Below are positions 35,383-46,882 of a stretch of 64,000 bases of DNA, piece by piece. Made by a program: the position numbers and the translations under genes. Each line of letters starts with the position of its first letter. The first letter of the stretch is position 1. Where the stretch lies: positions 87,228,964 to 87,292,963 of the forward strand of contig CM054118.1 in the NCBI GenBank assembly GCA_028673005.1, in the 5' to 3' direction. The notes below the pieces were generated by a model. It was not told where the DNA came from. It made no database searches and worked only from the letters and a program-made list of their open reading frames with translations. This DNA comes from Tanypteryx hageni. Lineage: Eukaryota > Arthropoda > Insecta > Odonata > Petaluridae.

Positions 35383-36563
35383 CTCTTTAAGCCAATGGTT
35401 TAAGGGCATCTGCATCTGAAGAGTTAACAATTTTTTGGAGATATTTAAATGTTTATTCGTATATATAGGGTAATGTCTAAACGACCTGAAAGTTTCAGCT
35501 CCCTAGCTAGCTCGACCCATAATATCTAAATATTTACCTATTAGTTTAAATTTTAAGAATTTTTGAAAGTCAAACAAATTATAATATAAAAATTTCTATA
35601 ATCCATATTTTGTTTTTTTTTTACAAATTCTACCTATAAGTATAAAAAATTTCAACATCGTAGCACATAAATCGTGAAAATTTGTTTAAATATATATAAT
35701 AGATATTACTTATATGATATGGAAGAACTATGTGTTTATGTTTAAAAAGTGAAAGATTCATTTAATTGAAAGTAATGTATTTAGGGGATTTTCACTTATT
35801 GTATCTGATGCATGTAGCACAATAAAATTTTTATTATCCATAAGTATTTTCATTACTCCTTTATTGAAGAAATAAGTATGCGAACCAACAGTTGTAGAAG
35901 TATTATAAATTATACTGGTATCGGAAGGAGCATTCTCCGGTAGGTAGTACTAGAACCAGCTCCGTAAACTGATATATAAGTAACAGGTATTTGGAACAGA
36001 TACTGCCTCGTAACAGATACCAAGATATTAGGTACCTGTAAATATCAGTTTAGCTCATCCCTACTAAATAATACGTTTCAGACAAAAATATATTTAGATC
36101 AATACAATAAAGAATGATCTTTAACTGAACACTTTATAAGCTTCAGTTGCAAAGTATTATTTCTTCTCCTAACTTGTGGGCTAGTTTTTAGGGAAATATT
36201 CACAATATTTCTGGAATTGTACACCACAAACATACCTTTACTAGAATAGGCCAAAAATCTCAGATTAATGCAAAAAGTAATAGCTCTTATGAAGCAATTC
36301 ACATCTGAAATTAGAATTTCAGATAGATACTTCAAATTTAATACTCATGTTTTGCCATATGATAAAATTATTGGTTCACCCAATAAGATAATACAAATTT
36401 AAATCATTAATATAAAATACCCTAAGTCTAAACCTACAAATCTACAGTTCTTCAAATACAACCAGATCTTTTTTATTATTACATTACTATTAAAAGATAA
36501 ATATACAAAGTATATTAAATGATTACTTAACATAAAAATCTATTCATATTTATTTTTACTTAC

Positions 36564-36667
36564 AATTGGAACTGCTGCTTCATCAAGATGCTTGAGCCTG
36601 CTTTTCAGATGTTTATAATCCAGGCATCTAGAGGGCTCATGACCAGTATATGGTTCAGGTTCCATTC
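36564..36667 (-). CDS. RRM/Q-rich protein gene, exon
   Basis: The donor is ATT|GTAAGT at 36563. The frame is EWKPEPYTGHEPSRCLDYK, HLKSRLKHLDEAAVPI, ending in phase 0 to match the 69-nt exon. Two acceptors are possible: GGATTAG|AATGG (start 36667) or AAAATAG|TTTTGG (start 36678). Neither gives phase 0 at the 5' side, while the exon at 46004-46291 ends in phase 0. An additional exon in between, or use of a weak alternative donor, is therefore likely. The peptide is basic and otherwise unrecognised. Confidence 0.6.
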
Positions 36668-36679
36668 TAATCCAAAACT

Positions 36680-39600
36680 ATTTTTAATGACACCAATGCC
36701 AAAAATGTGTCTTCACTTAAAAAGCAGACTCAAATAGATACAGCTAACTCTTGATATTCAGATCACAGATTGGCTGAAAATTGAGCAACTAACACAGGAA
36801 TTCATTGCCAGCAGTAGAAATGTACCAGGCTACCTCCAAATAACTTGTCATGAAGTTTGTCCCAAACATTAGACCCAATTTTGCTGTCATCATATTTTAA
36901 TCTCATAGCAAGAGGAATATGACACAAAACAAACTTCTACATAAGATTTCAAATAAAACTCAGCACTTGATTGAAAATTTTCAACACTGAGAATTTATTT
37001 CTGTTATATCAGTCCAGAGCTTGGGCCCTTAAGAAATGGGTTTAGTTGTACCCGGAATAACTTTGCTATTTTTAAAGACAAAGTCACTGCATTTGTTGGA
37101 TATATCTGTAAATGTATGCTTCATGGCACAAAAACACTAGGTGGGAATACTCTTCTCAGGAACATGAGAATATAATCTCAAACATTTATGTAGCACAGAA
37201 AAAATATCAGCAACACCTCGATGAGATGTCCACAAGATAACTTGGTTTCTTAGTGTAGTTAAGTTATTATTTACAAATTTAGATTCAATAAATCAAGACT
37301 CTTCGCTCAGTGGCTGGGGAAATGTCTACTAATGAATTACATTTAATGTTTAAGAAGTTTCTTCTTGGGCTTGCAGCCGAGTTTATCTTTTTGCCAACAT
37401 AGCTGCATTATCATTAATGCAGACATGCAATCAACATTCCATTTCATTCTCTCATGAAAAATCATCACTATATTTCCTAATTTTCTTCACCAATCATTCT
37501 TATAAACACAGTTCAAAGAAAAGAAATGTTTCTGGATAGTCACCTTTGCTTGACCATGAAAACAAAAGAATTGAGCATTATATCTGTTGAATAAAACAAT
37601 GCCTAAACTTTTGCCTTAAGTTCCACTGGCATCAATTATCAGATTGTAATGACACCACTTGTAGTTATAAGATTCTTCTCCAAAAAAAAGGAAGTCTTGG
37701 TGCAAAGTGCCTTGAGGTGTAGCATAATATGTAACTTAAATGATTATATCAGAAAGCTAAGGAGCATTCTTCATGTCCTTTGAAATTTTACTTAGTAATT
37801 ATAAATTATGTCGAAAATAATTTGCACAAAATTATTTCACTATCTAAGAGAGTTAGGTAGCTAAGACCTAGAACTCAAATAATCTTAGATTGAATATTCT
37901 TCATGTGATTCATGAATACTCATTCAGATGTCACATTATTCAGGAATCACAGTACCACATAATTCTTCTTGCAAATCGCCGTAAACTCAAAAGGCAGGAA
38001 TTATCAATAATTTCCTGAAATGCAGCACTAAAGGCAATTAATGAGAATTATTAATATTAAAAATAGCAACAGAAACATTATGCAATCTGCAAGATTTAAA
38101 TCAACTACTTTATTTAAAAAATTTAGATAATTTTTCTCCAACTCTATCAGCTCATAAAATCTTCAATTTTTCTACAAAGTTTAACACTGCATCACTTTGT
38201 TTTCCAGCTTCTCCAGAATTTTTCACCAACAGCATCAATATCACTATTTCTTCTACAGTATTTTATGAAATAAAAACTCTTGACAAAGGTCCAAAGCACA
38301 CTACTTAATATTTCCAGCAAGTTATATCACATGTAACATTTCAAGAACAAGTCTACCGAGAATTGAGCAAAACAGAGTTGGAATTGAGCTGTCAGATAAA
38401 TTCTGATCTTCACTACCAATTAGGAAATTCATGATCAGTATCATTCTTCCTTGCGCCAAAATGCAATAAAATTAAAATGCTAACACTGCTTAGTTTCCTG
38501 GTGCCATCATCATTTCATAATGTCATTTGAATAAGAGAATTGTAACATGACTATTCCTACAAACACCACATTCCAACTGAATGGCTTTCAGTTAGACAAA
38601 CATTTTATGACTTTATGTAAAAATATGTCCAGCCCGAGTTTAATACGCAGATTAAGCTGAAGCTATAATGTTGTCTCCTTGAAATGTCAATAAAATGGTA
38701 GAACCAACTCAGAAGAAGAAGACTAATGAACATCAGTCTGTTTTGTTAGAACAAGTTGCTTCTCACATGAAGGAAAATAAAATTCACTGTCATTTTTTTG
38801 GCACTTTTCCAAACTTTCTCACTGTATAACACTTTGTGGTTAATCCAACTAATGGCTGAAAATATACTTTGCCAGCTATACTTTTCACTCTTCTTCTAAT
38901 TCCATTGCAGGAGCATAATTCTTTAGGTATTTTTGTAAGTCTTATGGATGATAACACACACCTATGAATTTGTCCTATTTTCCTTATGAGATAATATTAA
39001 TACAGCAAAATATTTGTAAAAGATCTAAAAAATGAAACAGAAGCTCAAAACAATAAATATTTATGGTATGATGGCAAACATGAGTTAACTATAAAATCAA
39101 CAGGTGTTTTATCCTTGCAGCCTAATGTGAGCAATATAAAACAAAAAGAATATAAAAATAACTTTCAAAACTCCAAAGCAACAATTTTTCATTGTTTGTT
39201 TTACTTGAAAAGAATCTTGTAGAACAGTTTTGAGCTCCAATGGATATCATACCAATAGGAACGACGGATACACTTGAGTGAAAAACTTGGAAAAATTCAA
39301 TATGACCTCGAGAATCAATACATACTAATTATTTTCCACTTCCGTAGTTTTTCACTATTAAAGTTTAAAGATGTTTTTTTGTAATGAATGAAAACCATAA
39401 ATGTACTCAACTCACCAACACTTTATATTATTTTGTAAATATCTATGAGCTGCAAGTCAGTGAGACATCACCAATACTAAAAATAAAATGCCCCAAATGA
39501 TTTGCCATTAAAAGGTTTCAATGCCGTTGCAGCAATAAAGTCTAGAAATCATTTAAGACAAGCCCAAAGGGATTTGAAAGGAATCCCCAGCATGAGATTT

Positions 39601-40940
39601 TCTATGAGACAAATCAATGAAATAAAATTATATTTCAAATAAAAGAAAATGAGGCTCCCATAGGATGTTTCTATTTTATTCAGCAGTAGAAAGACTTCTT
39701 TAAAAGGCACCGGCTTTTACAGAAGAGCATACAATGCCATACTTTCAGCAGTGTACAACACATGGTTAAAAATAAAATGGGATGCAAAATTCAAGCTTTG
39801 CCTTCCAAAAACAAATCAACAGAAAGTAAAGACCAGATATAGACAAAACAGTTTTCCCATCGTATTTATAATCAATCTGTTATCTCTTCACTTTCAAATT
39901 GTCACATCTGCCTTCGTTCTTCTCCTTTAGGTGACACACCCTTCAATTTTCATCTCCTTCCTCAATATTATCTCTGAGAATAATTTCACCCATCTCCTCT
40001 AACATCACTCAGATTGGGCTTTTTGTATTTCCCCAATGACCAACTGAATTTCACTTCTCTTCTCTGGCGTCAAATTTCATTTGCTCTCTCAGTCCTCTAT
40101 ATCACTAAAAGATTCGGCTACCAAATAGTTCCTTTCTCATCATTTCACATAAAAGGTATGAAAAAATCACCCATTTCAGCATTTTAGGAAATCTCATAGA
40201 CAGAGAAATATGGAATCGGTTGAAACTGCTTTCACACTTTCGGCAAATTTGTAAAAAATAGTCTATTCTAGAACTCCTCATTGCCTCCACCACCATGAAT
40301 AGAAAAGGTATTTCTCTATCAAATTTTTCACATCTGCCATCCATCGTTTATATAATTACATTTAACTTGCTGTTCCATGCTCAGAAAACCAGTATTTTGC
40401 TGGTATGTCTCTTGAAATTAGTAATATTAAATAAAGTTAAAAAATGGACACCTTCATTAAGCTTCCTTTTCTAATGTTTCTATCACAGAAACACTACAAA
40501 TGCTGCCCTGAATCATGCAAGAGTCCAGGCTACAGGCACAGACATATTATTTACAGCTTATCTGAAAAACAGGGACATTGTCTGTGTTGCATCATAGCAA
40601 AATTCCCTCCTCTAATATAGTTTTTAATCAATGAATTTGGGAAAAATACGTATATTAATGAAAGGATGTTAGGAGCACATGATTATCTGCAAATCTGCAA
40701 CAAAATGTATAAGAAAATAAAAACAACTTCTAATGAAAATTTGGCAGCCATTTTCCAAGAACCATAAAAAAGGTGATTAAAAGATTATTACAACGTCTTG
40801 TAAGGTGCTGTTTTGTGAGCTTATGTTGTAGCAAAGTGATAAAGAACACACAAAGCTAATAAATAAGTTAGCATTTTTTGCTGAAAGTTATTGTCCTTAA
40901 AGCAAGTAATGACTGCAATGAATTGCATTTAATATTTATG
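36680..40940. other. Intron sequence, nothing recognised
   Basis: About 4 kb of AT-rich intron in the minus-strand gene, with an A-rich bias on the plus strand. I see no coding frame or repeat ends. An undetected small exon could lie here or further right, as the phase mismatch between flanking exons suggests. Confidence 0.45.
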
Positions 40941-40950
40941 GAGGTAAAAG

Positions 40951-41475
40951 TATGAGAGGCAGCTGAAAAGTTCTCATCCTAAGTAGAAATGGAATATGGG
41001 AGAGAAGTATCGTTTATATACGTTGTAGTTTGAAATCTAGCGACACTGTACAGTTAAATGATAATGCTGTTAGCAGTTCGTTCTCAGCAAATCATTTAGT
41101 GCAATCATGCAAACCTTCTATCGACATGGTGAAATTCGAGCACCAAGCTGTGGTTTGTAACCTTTTTCTGAAAGTATTAGTGTTTACTTGCTCAAGACAT
41201 CCACGTGGATATGTAACAGATGTTGCATCCAATTATCAAACTGTGAAAAATGTGTAGGGGATTTCAAAAGGGTAAGAGTGCGTGGAAGCACCCTGCAATG
41301 GACGTCCTGTCTCAGCCGTAACTGAGAAAAACATTAAAGCGTATCATTGTCGGGGAAGACTATGTGGAAAAAGCCTAAAAAGCTGAGTAATCTCATGAAA
41401 CTGTGAGTTACAATTTCTATAAGTGACACTCCCCTCCCCCCAATTCCTATTTTAGCTGAGAACTTTTCAAACACC
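40951..41475 (+). mobile_element. Internally deleted mariner element
   Basis: The left end has GAGGCAGCTGAAAAGTTCTC and the inward-read right end GGTGTTTGAAAAGTTCTCAG, sharing TGAAAAGTTCTC in the mariner style. The interior includes MVKFEHQAVVCNLFLKV (N-terminal helix region) and, after a stop, APCNGRPVSAVTEKNIKA, the linker typical of mariner transposases after the HTH. The catalytic domain is deleted. It is a different mariner family from those in the eIF4E intron. Confidence 0.6.
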
Positions 41476-42848
41476 AATCATATTTTTATACTGAAAATCC
41501 ACACATCTATTTTACAAATCCTGTTACTATAATAGTAATAGTGTAATAATGATTCTTATTACTGCTGTGTTCTTTGCCAAAAGGATTCTAATTTTGACTG
41601 TGTGATATGAAAGCGGATTTTACTTCTAAATGGGCATTAGATTTTTCAGCATGGAGCAAAAGAAAATTGAGGAAATTCCAAAGTAAAACTTGCTGTAATT
41701 TTTAGTGCCTAAGAGACCAAATTTTAGAAAAGCAGGATGTACATAACCCTAGCAAAACAAATTCTGAAAATGGCATGATTAGATAAAAATAATTCTATAG
41801 CTACCAGAAAAAATGTTGAACAGGTTATAAAAATAAAAATTGTTGAAATTTATTGAGCACCTTGGCCAAACTATACAATTTATGATATTTTGTTAATAAG
41901 TACTGATGCTCCCCGATTTAAGGATGTCCAACTTACAGATTTCCGACTTGATGGATTTAATTCCAATGAATTAAAAAAAATTTCGAGACTCTGAAATATT
42001 TCTTAAGTGCATAACATAAGCAAGCAGTGTTTGGGAAACACTTGGCATCACGTTCAGAAGACAGCATTAAGCAAGACACCCACTAATTCGGATCTGACCA
42101 GATCAGTCCAGTCGATAAAAATACAAATGCATGTACTGTATTTTCTCGATTCTAAAACACACCTTTTTTCACTTTTTAATTTTTTGAAAAGCTATTACTA
42201 AATCAAATAAAAATAAATGCGGTAATTGCATGAAGCCCTACGCACTACGTCAGATCGGATCAGACACCTTTGGAATGGATTGAATCAGACAAGAGCTGCT
42301 CACTGAGAATATTTTGACTGAAGTCTGAAGTGTTCTGAAGGCCGAGAGAAAGCGGCAATATCAGAGTGATCACGAAGTAAGGATTGCGTCATATTTTTGT
42401 CACTATTTTTTGCATAGAAATGGTTCGATGTTACCTTGCTTCGCATTTGTGTTTTCAAAATGAATGAAGAACTATTGATAGAGATAGCAAACATTCCAAT
42501 ATATACACAAGGGATAAACACTATGTGAAATGACTAAAAGCTCGAAAAACATTCTGCAAGACATCAACACATTCGGAAATACTTGAAGGAATACCCAAAA
42601 TCTAGGGGAACTTTTTTCTAATTCATAGCATGCCAAACTCTGAGCAAAAAGCAAAAACCTCCCCCTCGTCTGAACTATACATGATGACTGAAAAGCCGAA
42701 CAGTGTGATGTGTTGTTCCGTTCCAATTAATGGGTGGACATATGCCTGATCCAAACTAGTGGGCATCCTCCTTTACCTTCATCATGCGCATACCGATCGT
42801 CAGAAGAAGAGGCACCTCAGTATTGTTCCACAACACCTCATGGATGTA

Positions 42849-44095
42849 CAGTGGACCCTTGATCTAATGAACTATGTAGGGGGAAGGGTAGTCCATTATA
42901 TCTGAAAGTCCACTAGATCCAAATGTCTGTTATAATCACAGTATATATTATGAAATATGTATTAAATTATATGCTAACCAGCGAACATTTCAGTCGATTT
43001 CTATAGAAATGGTAGATGAAACCCTAATAAACACAACTGCTTAAAACGTATTCTCAGAATGTCAAAACAGCCATTATTCAATGGTCCATATTAGTAATTA
43101 TCCACTGGTGGGCCGCAAGAAGGTTACGGATAGGTTTAAAATATTTATAAAATTATCGGGAAAGCATTATATAATGAAAACTACATAATACCTTGCAAAA
43201 ACAAATGAAATAGGGAAAAATCAGCTTTCTTTCTGGAAATTGATGACCGTAGGTTTTCTTTTACAAGGCAGTGCAACTTCAAGAGGGAAGACTTAAGCTC
43301 CCAAGTGACGTAAATGAAACTTGTGGCGATTCACGTAAATGCCTTTGGTCAAAATTTAAAGAAAGGAATTTTGATATGTTGTGCATCACTGAGAAGACAT
43401 TGTTAACAATTAAAATAAATGTAACGGCTTTCTGGGGTGCCGGTGGTCTAGTGATTAGGATGCTGGCTGCTACTTGCCTGCTGCTCGAAAGGACAGCAGA
43501 CACGAATCCTGTGAAAGTACAATTTTTTCCAAGGTCGTCTGGCCCCATTTGTGTGGTTTGAGGAGATCGTGCAAAGTCAGCATTCTGTCCTCCGGAAGGG
43601 ACGTTAAGCTGTTGGCACCCTTGGGGCTCTTCATTAAGAGCAGGCTAAAAGTCAGCACCAGGTTTCTCTCCTCCCTTGCTATCCGGCTATTCATTGCACT
43701 ACCTCTTAGATACCCATCGTGCATAGGCAAGAGGTGAATCAGAAGGGAACATAACATGTAAAGGCACAAAATTAAATATTTTGAGTAATAATACATGGGA
43801 GCTCATGATCGTTTAGCTGCAGTCTACCAATTGTTGAGTAAAGCTGCGATTGAAATTATGTAAAACTTTGTAACTTTTACAAAAAATCAATGTCACTATA
43901 AATACCCCGTTACTAAATAACAGCAACACTGTAGGGAAGGGAGCTAAGGGGCCCATTCAAGAAACATACAGGTTACTTCTTGAAACTGGATCATTTGAAA
44001 CATTTTCAAAAAGTAACAATTTAGCAGATAAGGACGACCTGGCGCCACTGTCCGAGTCCATCAGATGCGATATCTGTTAGATCAAGGGTCCACCG
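42849..44095. mobile_element. Tigger-type element with nested SINE
   Basis: The ends are CAGTGGACCCTTGATCTAAT and, inward from the right, CGGTGGACCCTTGATCTAAC: near-perfect inverted repeats flanked by TA on both sides (42847-42848, 44096-44097). The 1.25-kb interior has no transposase and includes the SINE at 43434-43740. Subterminal CCATTATATCTGAAAGTCCA motifs are typical of this kind of element. Confidence 0.85.
43434..43740 (+). repeat. tRNA-derived SINE, family 1 (copy b)
   Basis: The head GTGCCGGTGGTCTAGTGATT contains a canonical SINE A-box region. ACACGAATCC is the B-box remnant. The body shares GGCTGCTACTTGCCTGCTGC, TTTGTGTGGTTTGAGGAGA, and a CCGGAAGGGACGTTAAGC block with copy a. It is inserted in the Tigger-type element, so it is younger than that insertion. 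Confidence 0.8.
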
Positions 44096-44299
44096 TATCT
44101 TGACTTCCGTTTGTGTGTATCTTAGATTATTTTTTCGCATTTTTCTCGTAAAATTTCTACAGTGCTGCTCATTACAAAATGTCTAATAAGCATGCATAGT
44201 ATGCTGGCCTGTACATAAAAACTTAGTCTATAAGAGGCACTTTCGACTTACGAAGGGATTTCAGCAATGTAACGTGTCTGTAAGTCAGGAAGTTTCAGT

Positions 44300-46003
44300 A
44301 TAAAGATATAGGGTTTTTACTCCAAGATTTCCATGAGGCTTGAGAACTCTCTAGTGTTGAGGTGCATAATCTCTGACATAAGAAACAATTCCATCAGTTA
44401 TAACAGATATAAAAAATTGGAAAGAATGAAACGAATGAAAATAATCTTATTATGTGTGACCTTTTATGGCTACACCAAAAGCAAACAGAACTGTCAAAGA
44501 ATCATATAAAACTGCATTATGGAAGTACTTTTTGCTTGAGTGACAATTAAGATAACTGTCACTGAATATCACATTGCCACTAAATTACAATATCACATAA
44601 ATTTGTTGCACAGGAATTCTTACATGTGAACACTGGTTATGTTGGTTTCATGCAATTCAACTAAGATAGAATACTATTAATAAACCTAATGTGATTGGAA
44701 AGAATAAAGGAAATTATTGTGAGAAAGAAAATAATGGGAGAATCTTTGCTTTAATAGTAAGTCATACATTAGTCACTGTAGGTTTAATGCAATTAGTAAG
44801 GTGTTAAAATGCAAAGTAGTTTTGTACATCCTTCTGACTGAATTTTGCTAGATATATAAAAAATATTTGTTATCAATTATGACAACATATGTTATAAGTC
44901 TTTCAGCATCATCTTGCCCACTGTTAATAACATATTTTGCATCAGCAAAGATGTGTCAACAATATTAGACTACTCTAATAAAAATGAAGGCAAAACTCTG
45001 TGATTGTATTCATTCTCTATACCTTTATTTTATCTGGCTAAACAGAACAAATTAATTCCTACTATTGCACTGTCTTATGTGAAATTGTTTCACATTGGGT
45101 TGGATTGGGGGAGGGGAAGGAGGGTGGTTAAGTATAGTTTTCGACTATAATACAACTTTTGCCTCCTATTTTAATGCACTTTGAGTTGGGTTGGGAGGCA
45201 GTGAGGTTAGGCAAACTTAAAAAAATTGTGGGGTCAAAACAGGACACTACCCATTTATTTATAATAACATATGAATTTCTTTTTGGTAATGTTTTGCAAA
45301 CGTGAGCTATCAATAACTTTTAAATGATTCATATGCTTAATTCATTCAAGCTCTTTTTACTCCTGCATTTACTTTACATCAATTTATGAGTTCTCTAGGC
45401 ACTAAAAACTACAAAGCACCTCAAAAATGAACTAGGAATTTTTCATCAATGAAATTATAGGATTTTGACAGATCATAAATCTTGGTCGTCCAAACAACAG
45501 AGGTAACTAAAAAAATAAACTGACTGGTAGTTGTGTCATATGCCATAATTAAAAATTTAACGTTTCTCTTACTTATGTAATCATTTAACAAATTTCATGA
45601 GAAGTAAATGCTTGGACTATGGACTTAATATGGAAAACATTACAGAAATAAAATTGTGCTGCCTGGTTATGTCTTGCCATAATTGTTTGAGAGGCTACCT
45701 AATTGATATTTGCATTTGCATGAATGCATTTAATCAATTGCAAGTAAGTGGTGTACAATACAAGTGGTGATAAAGATTTTGTATGAAACATGCATCATGT
45801 AGACTAGAAATATTTAATGTATGACCTACACCTTTGTTACAGTATGGGAGAAGGACCTGATATATAAATAAGTTAATATAAAAAACATGAGTTTTTAGAG
45901 ATTGTGTAACACATAGTACACACTTGCACAAATCTTCACATCTGTAGAAACGACTATTATGGTGATTTGTAATAAAATAACAATGAATAAAATAGAACAT
46001 CAC
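44300..46003. other. Intron sequence, nothing recognised
   Basis: AT-rich intron of the minus-strand gene with no supported feature. A GGTTGGATTGGGGGAGGGG segment at 45093 is a local purine-rich patch. Confidence 0.45.
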
Positions 46004-46291
46004 CTGATACGGGCCGTTATTATAGAAAGGTAAACTTCCACTAGTGTCGTATCTTCCTTGCGTCGGCATTTTGTTGCCCCTAAAATATCTGTAGTTTCCA
46101 CGGGTGGCAGCCGCTCCCCGAGCGCAGTTTTTCCACATATTACCGCGGTAACCACCACTGACACCACGAATGTTATTCATAGCACTCTGATGCCAACCAC
46201 CACTAGGAAGGTTTTGAACTGGAGGAACCATCTCCGGGAGCATGTAATGTCTTTTTGGCATAAGCTGATCCCCATCTCCATCTTCCTCCGG
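46004..46291 (-). CDS. RRM/Q-rich protein gene, 5'-most visible exon
   Basis: This coding exon is 288 nt (96 codons, phase 0 at both ends). The acceptor TTTCTTGCAG has a pyrimidine tract and the donor is CAG|GTGATG. The translation begins PEEDGDGDQLMPKRHYMLPE, passes through PPVQNLPSGGWHQSAMNN, and becomes an Arg/Gly/Tyr/Asn-rich tract (GVSGGYRGN, RGAAATRGNYRYFRGN). This composition is typical of disordered RNA-binding proteins. The same frame stays open upstream to an ATG at 46321, but that part looks like intron. The true start is not established; an internal Met at about codon 11 is an alternative. Membership in the same gene as the exons further left is inferred from strand, order and composition. 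Confidence 0.6.
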
Positions 46292-46852
46292 CTGCAAGAA
46301 ATGAGAACATTTTACAAGCATTAAAATATTAGCATTGTAAAACTACCTAAATGTGTGCATTGATTCTTTCATGTATAAAATCAAATGACTGAAAAGTGCG
46401 ATCGCAAAACATTAAAATTATGCCTGTAATAACAGTAATTTGCATGCTGTACAACTTTTAATGCTAGAAATGATAGTAAACAACCTTTCTCTTCATGCTA
46501 TAAAAGTTCTCCGTGATGATGTTTTTGTTTTTCACTGTTTGAAAGAAATTATTGTGAATAATTCCTCACATAAACATGTCAAAAAATTCCTATTGCTCAT
46601 GAAATAAACTTGTGTAAAATATATTCCAATTCACAACTGTCAAAAATCGTTAAAAACTAATTTGCAGAACTACAACATAATAAAATCACGCATTCATTAC
46701 AATTTGAGTCTTTTGAGTACTGTGAACAAAACACTAAACACAAAATCGAAAAATCGAATAATTGTAAACGTGTTCGACCAGTTCGACTTTCGGTAGCATC
46801 GAAGAAACGAGGTTAGCAAACGAGTTAGAAAAGAGGAAAATTGTCTGTTGGC
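46292..46852. promoter_or_regulatory. Intergenic region between divergent genes, possible shared promoter
   Basis: Between the first visible exon of the minus-strand gene and the eIF4E ATG there are 561 bases. The last 100 (46750-46850) are richer in CpG than the surroundings (TCGACTTTCGGTAGCATCGA, ACGAGGTTAGC), as expected for an insect housekeeping-type promoter and 5' UTR. No TATA box at a convincing distance was seen. Bidirectional activity is inference from the gene arrangement. Confidence 0.45.
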
Positions 46853-46882
46853 ATGGCTTCGGGCAAGCTAAGTGAATCACAA
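46853..46882 (+). CDS. eIF4E: eIF4E exon 1 (coding part)
   Basis: ATG in the context TTGGCATGG starts MASGKLSESQ, then the donor CAA|GTACGT. This start is chosen because it gives the expected short N-terminus, has a good G at +4, and splices in phase 0 to exon 2. Confidence 0.85.

Larger units (their letters stand above)
33475..36063. mobile_element. Non-autonomous hAT-type element with perfect TSD
   Basis: The left end TAGGGGTGAGCGATATATAT and the inward-read right end TAGGGATGAGCTAAACTGAT are inverted and hAT-like. Identical 8-bp duplications CTAAATAA flank it (33467-33474 and 36064-36071). The span is 2,589 bp, of which about 250 and 550 bp are two later insertions (33704-33955 and 34222-34775). 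No transposase is visible. Subterminal regions repeat AACAGATAC and GATATCAGT words in both orientations. Confidence 0.9.
41903..44298. mobile_element. Possible outer Tigger-type element
   Basis: The left end CTGATGCTCCCCGATTTAAG and the inward-read right end CTGAAACTTCCTGACTTACA agree at about two thirds of the first 22 positions. Both are flanked by TA. If real, it is a 2.4-kb element holding the better-supported element at 42849-44095. The interior between them shows no transposase. Confidence 0.4.

Noticed and set aside
42007..42726. Short open frames between mariner and Tigger elements
   Set aside because: They have no recognisable motif and their codon pattern is like the surrounding non-coding DNA.
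45734..46003. Continuation of the open frame left of the donor at 46003
   Set aside because: It runs past a good CAG|GTGATG donor into low-complexity sequence (FYINLFIYQ); it is intron read-through.
46292..46321. ATG at 46321 as the start of the minus-strand gene
   Set aside because: The bases between it and 46291 form a pyrimidine tract and TTGCAG acceptor, so they are more likely intron than coding.
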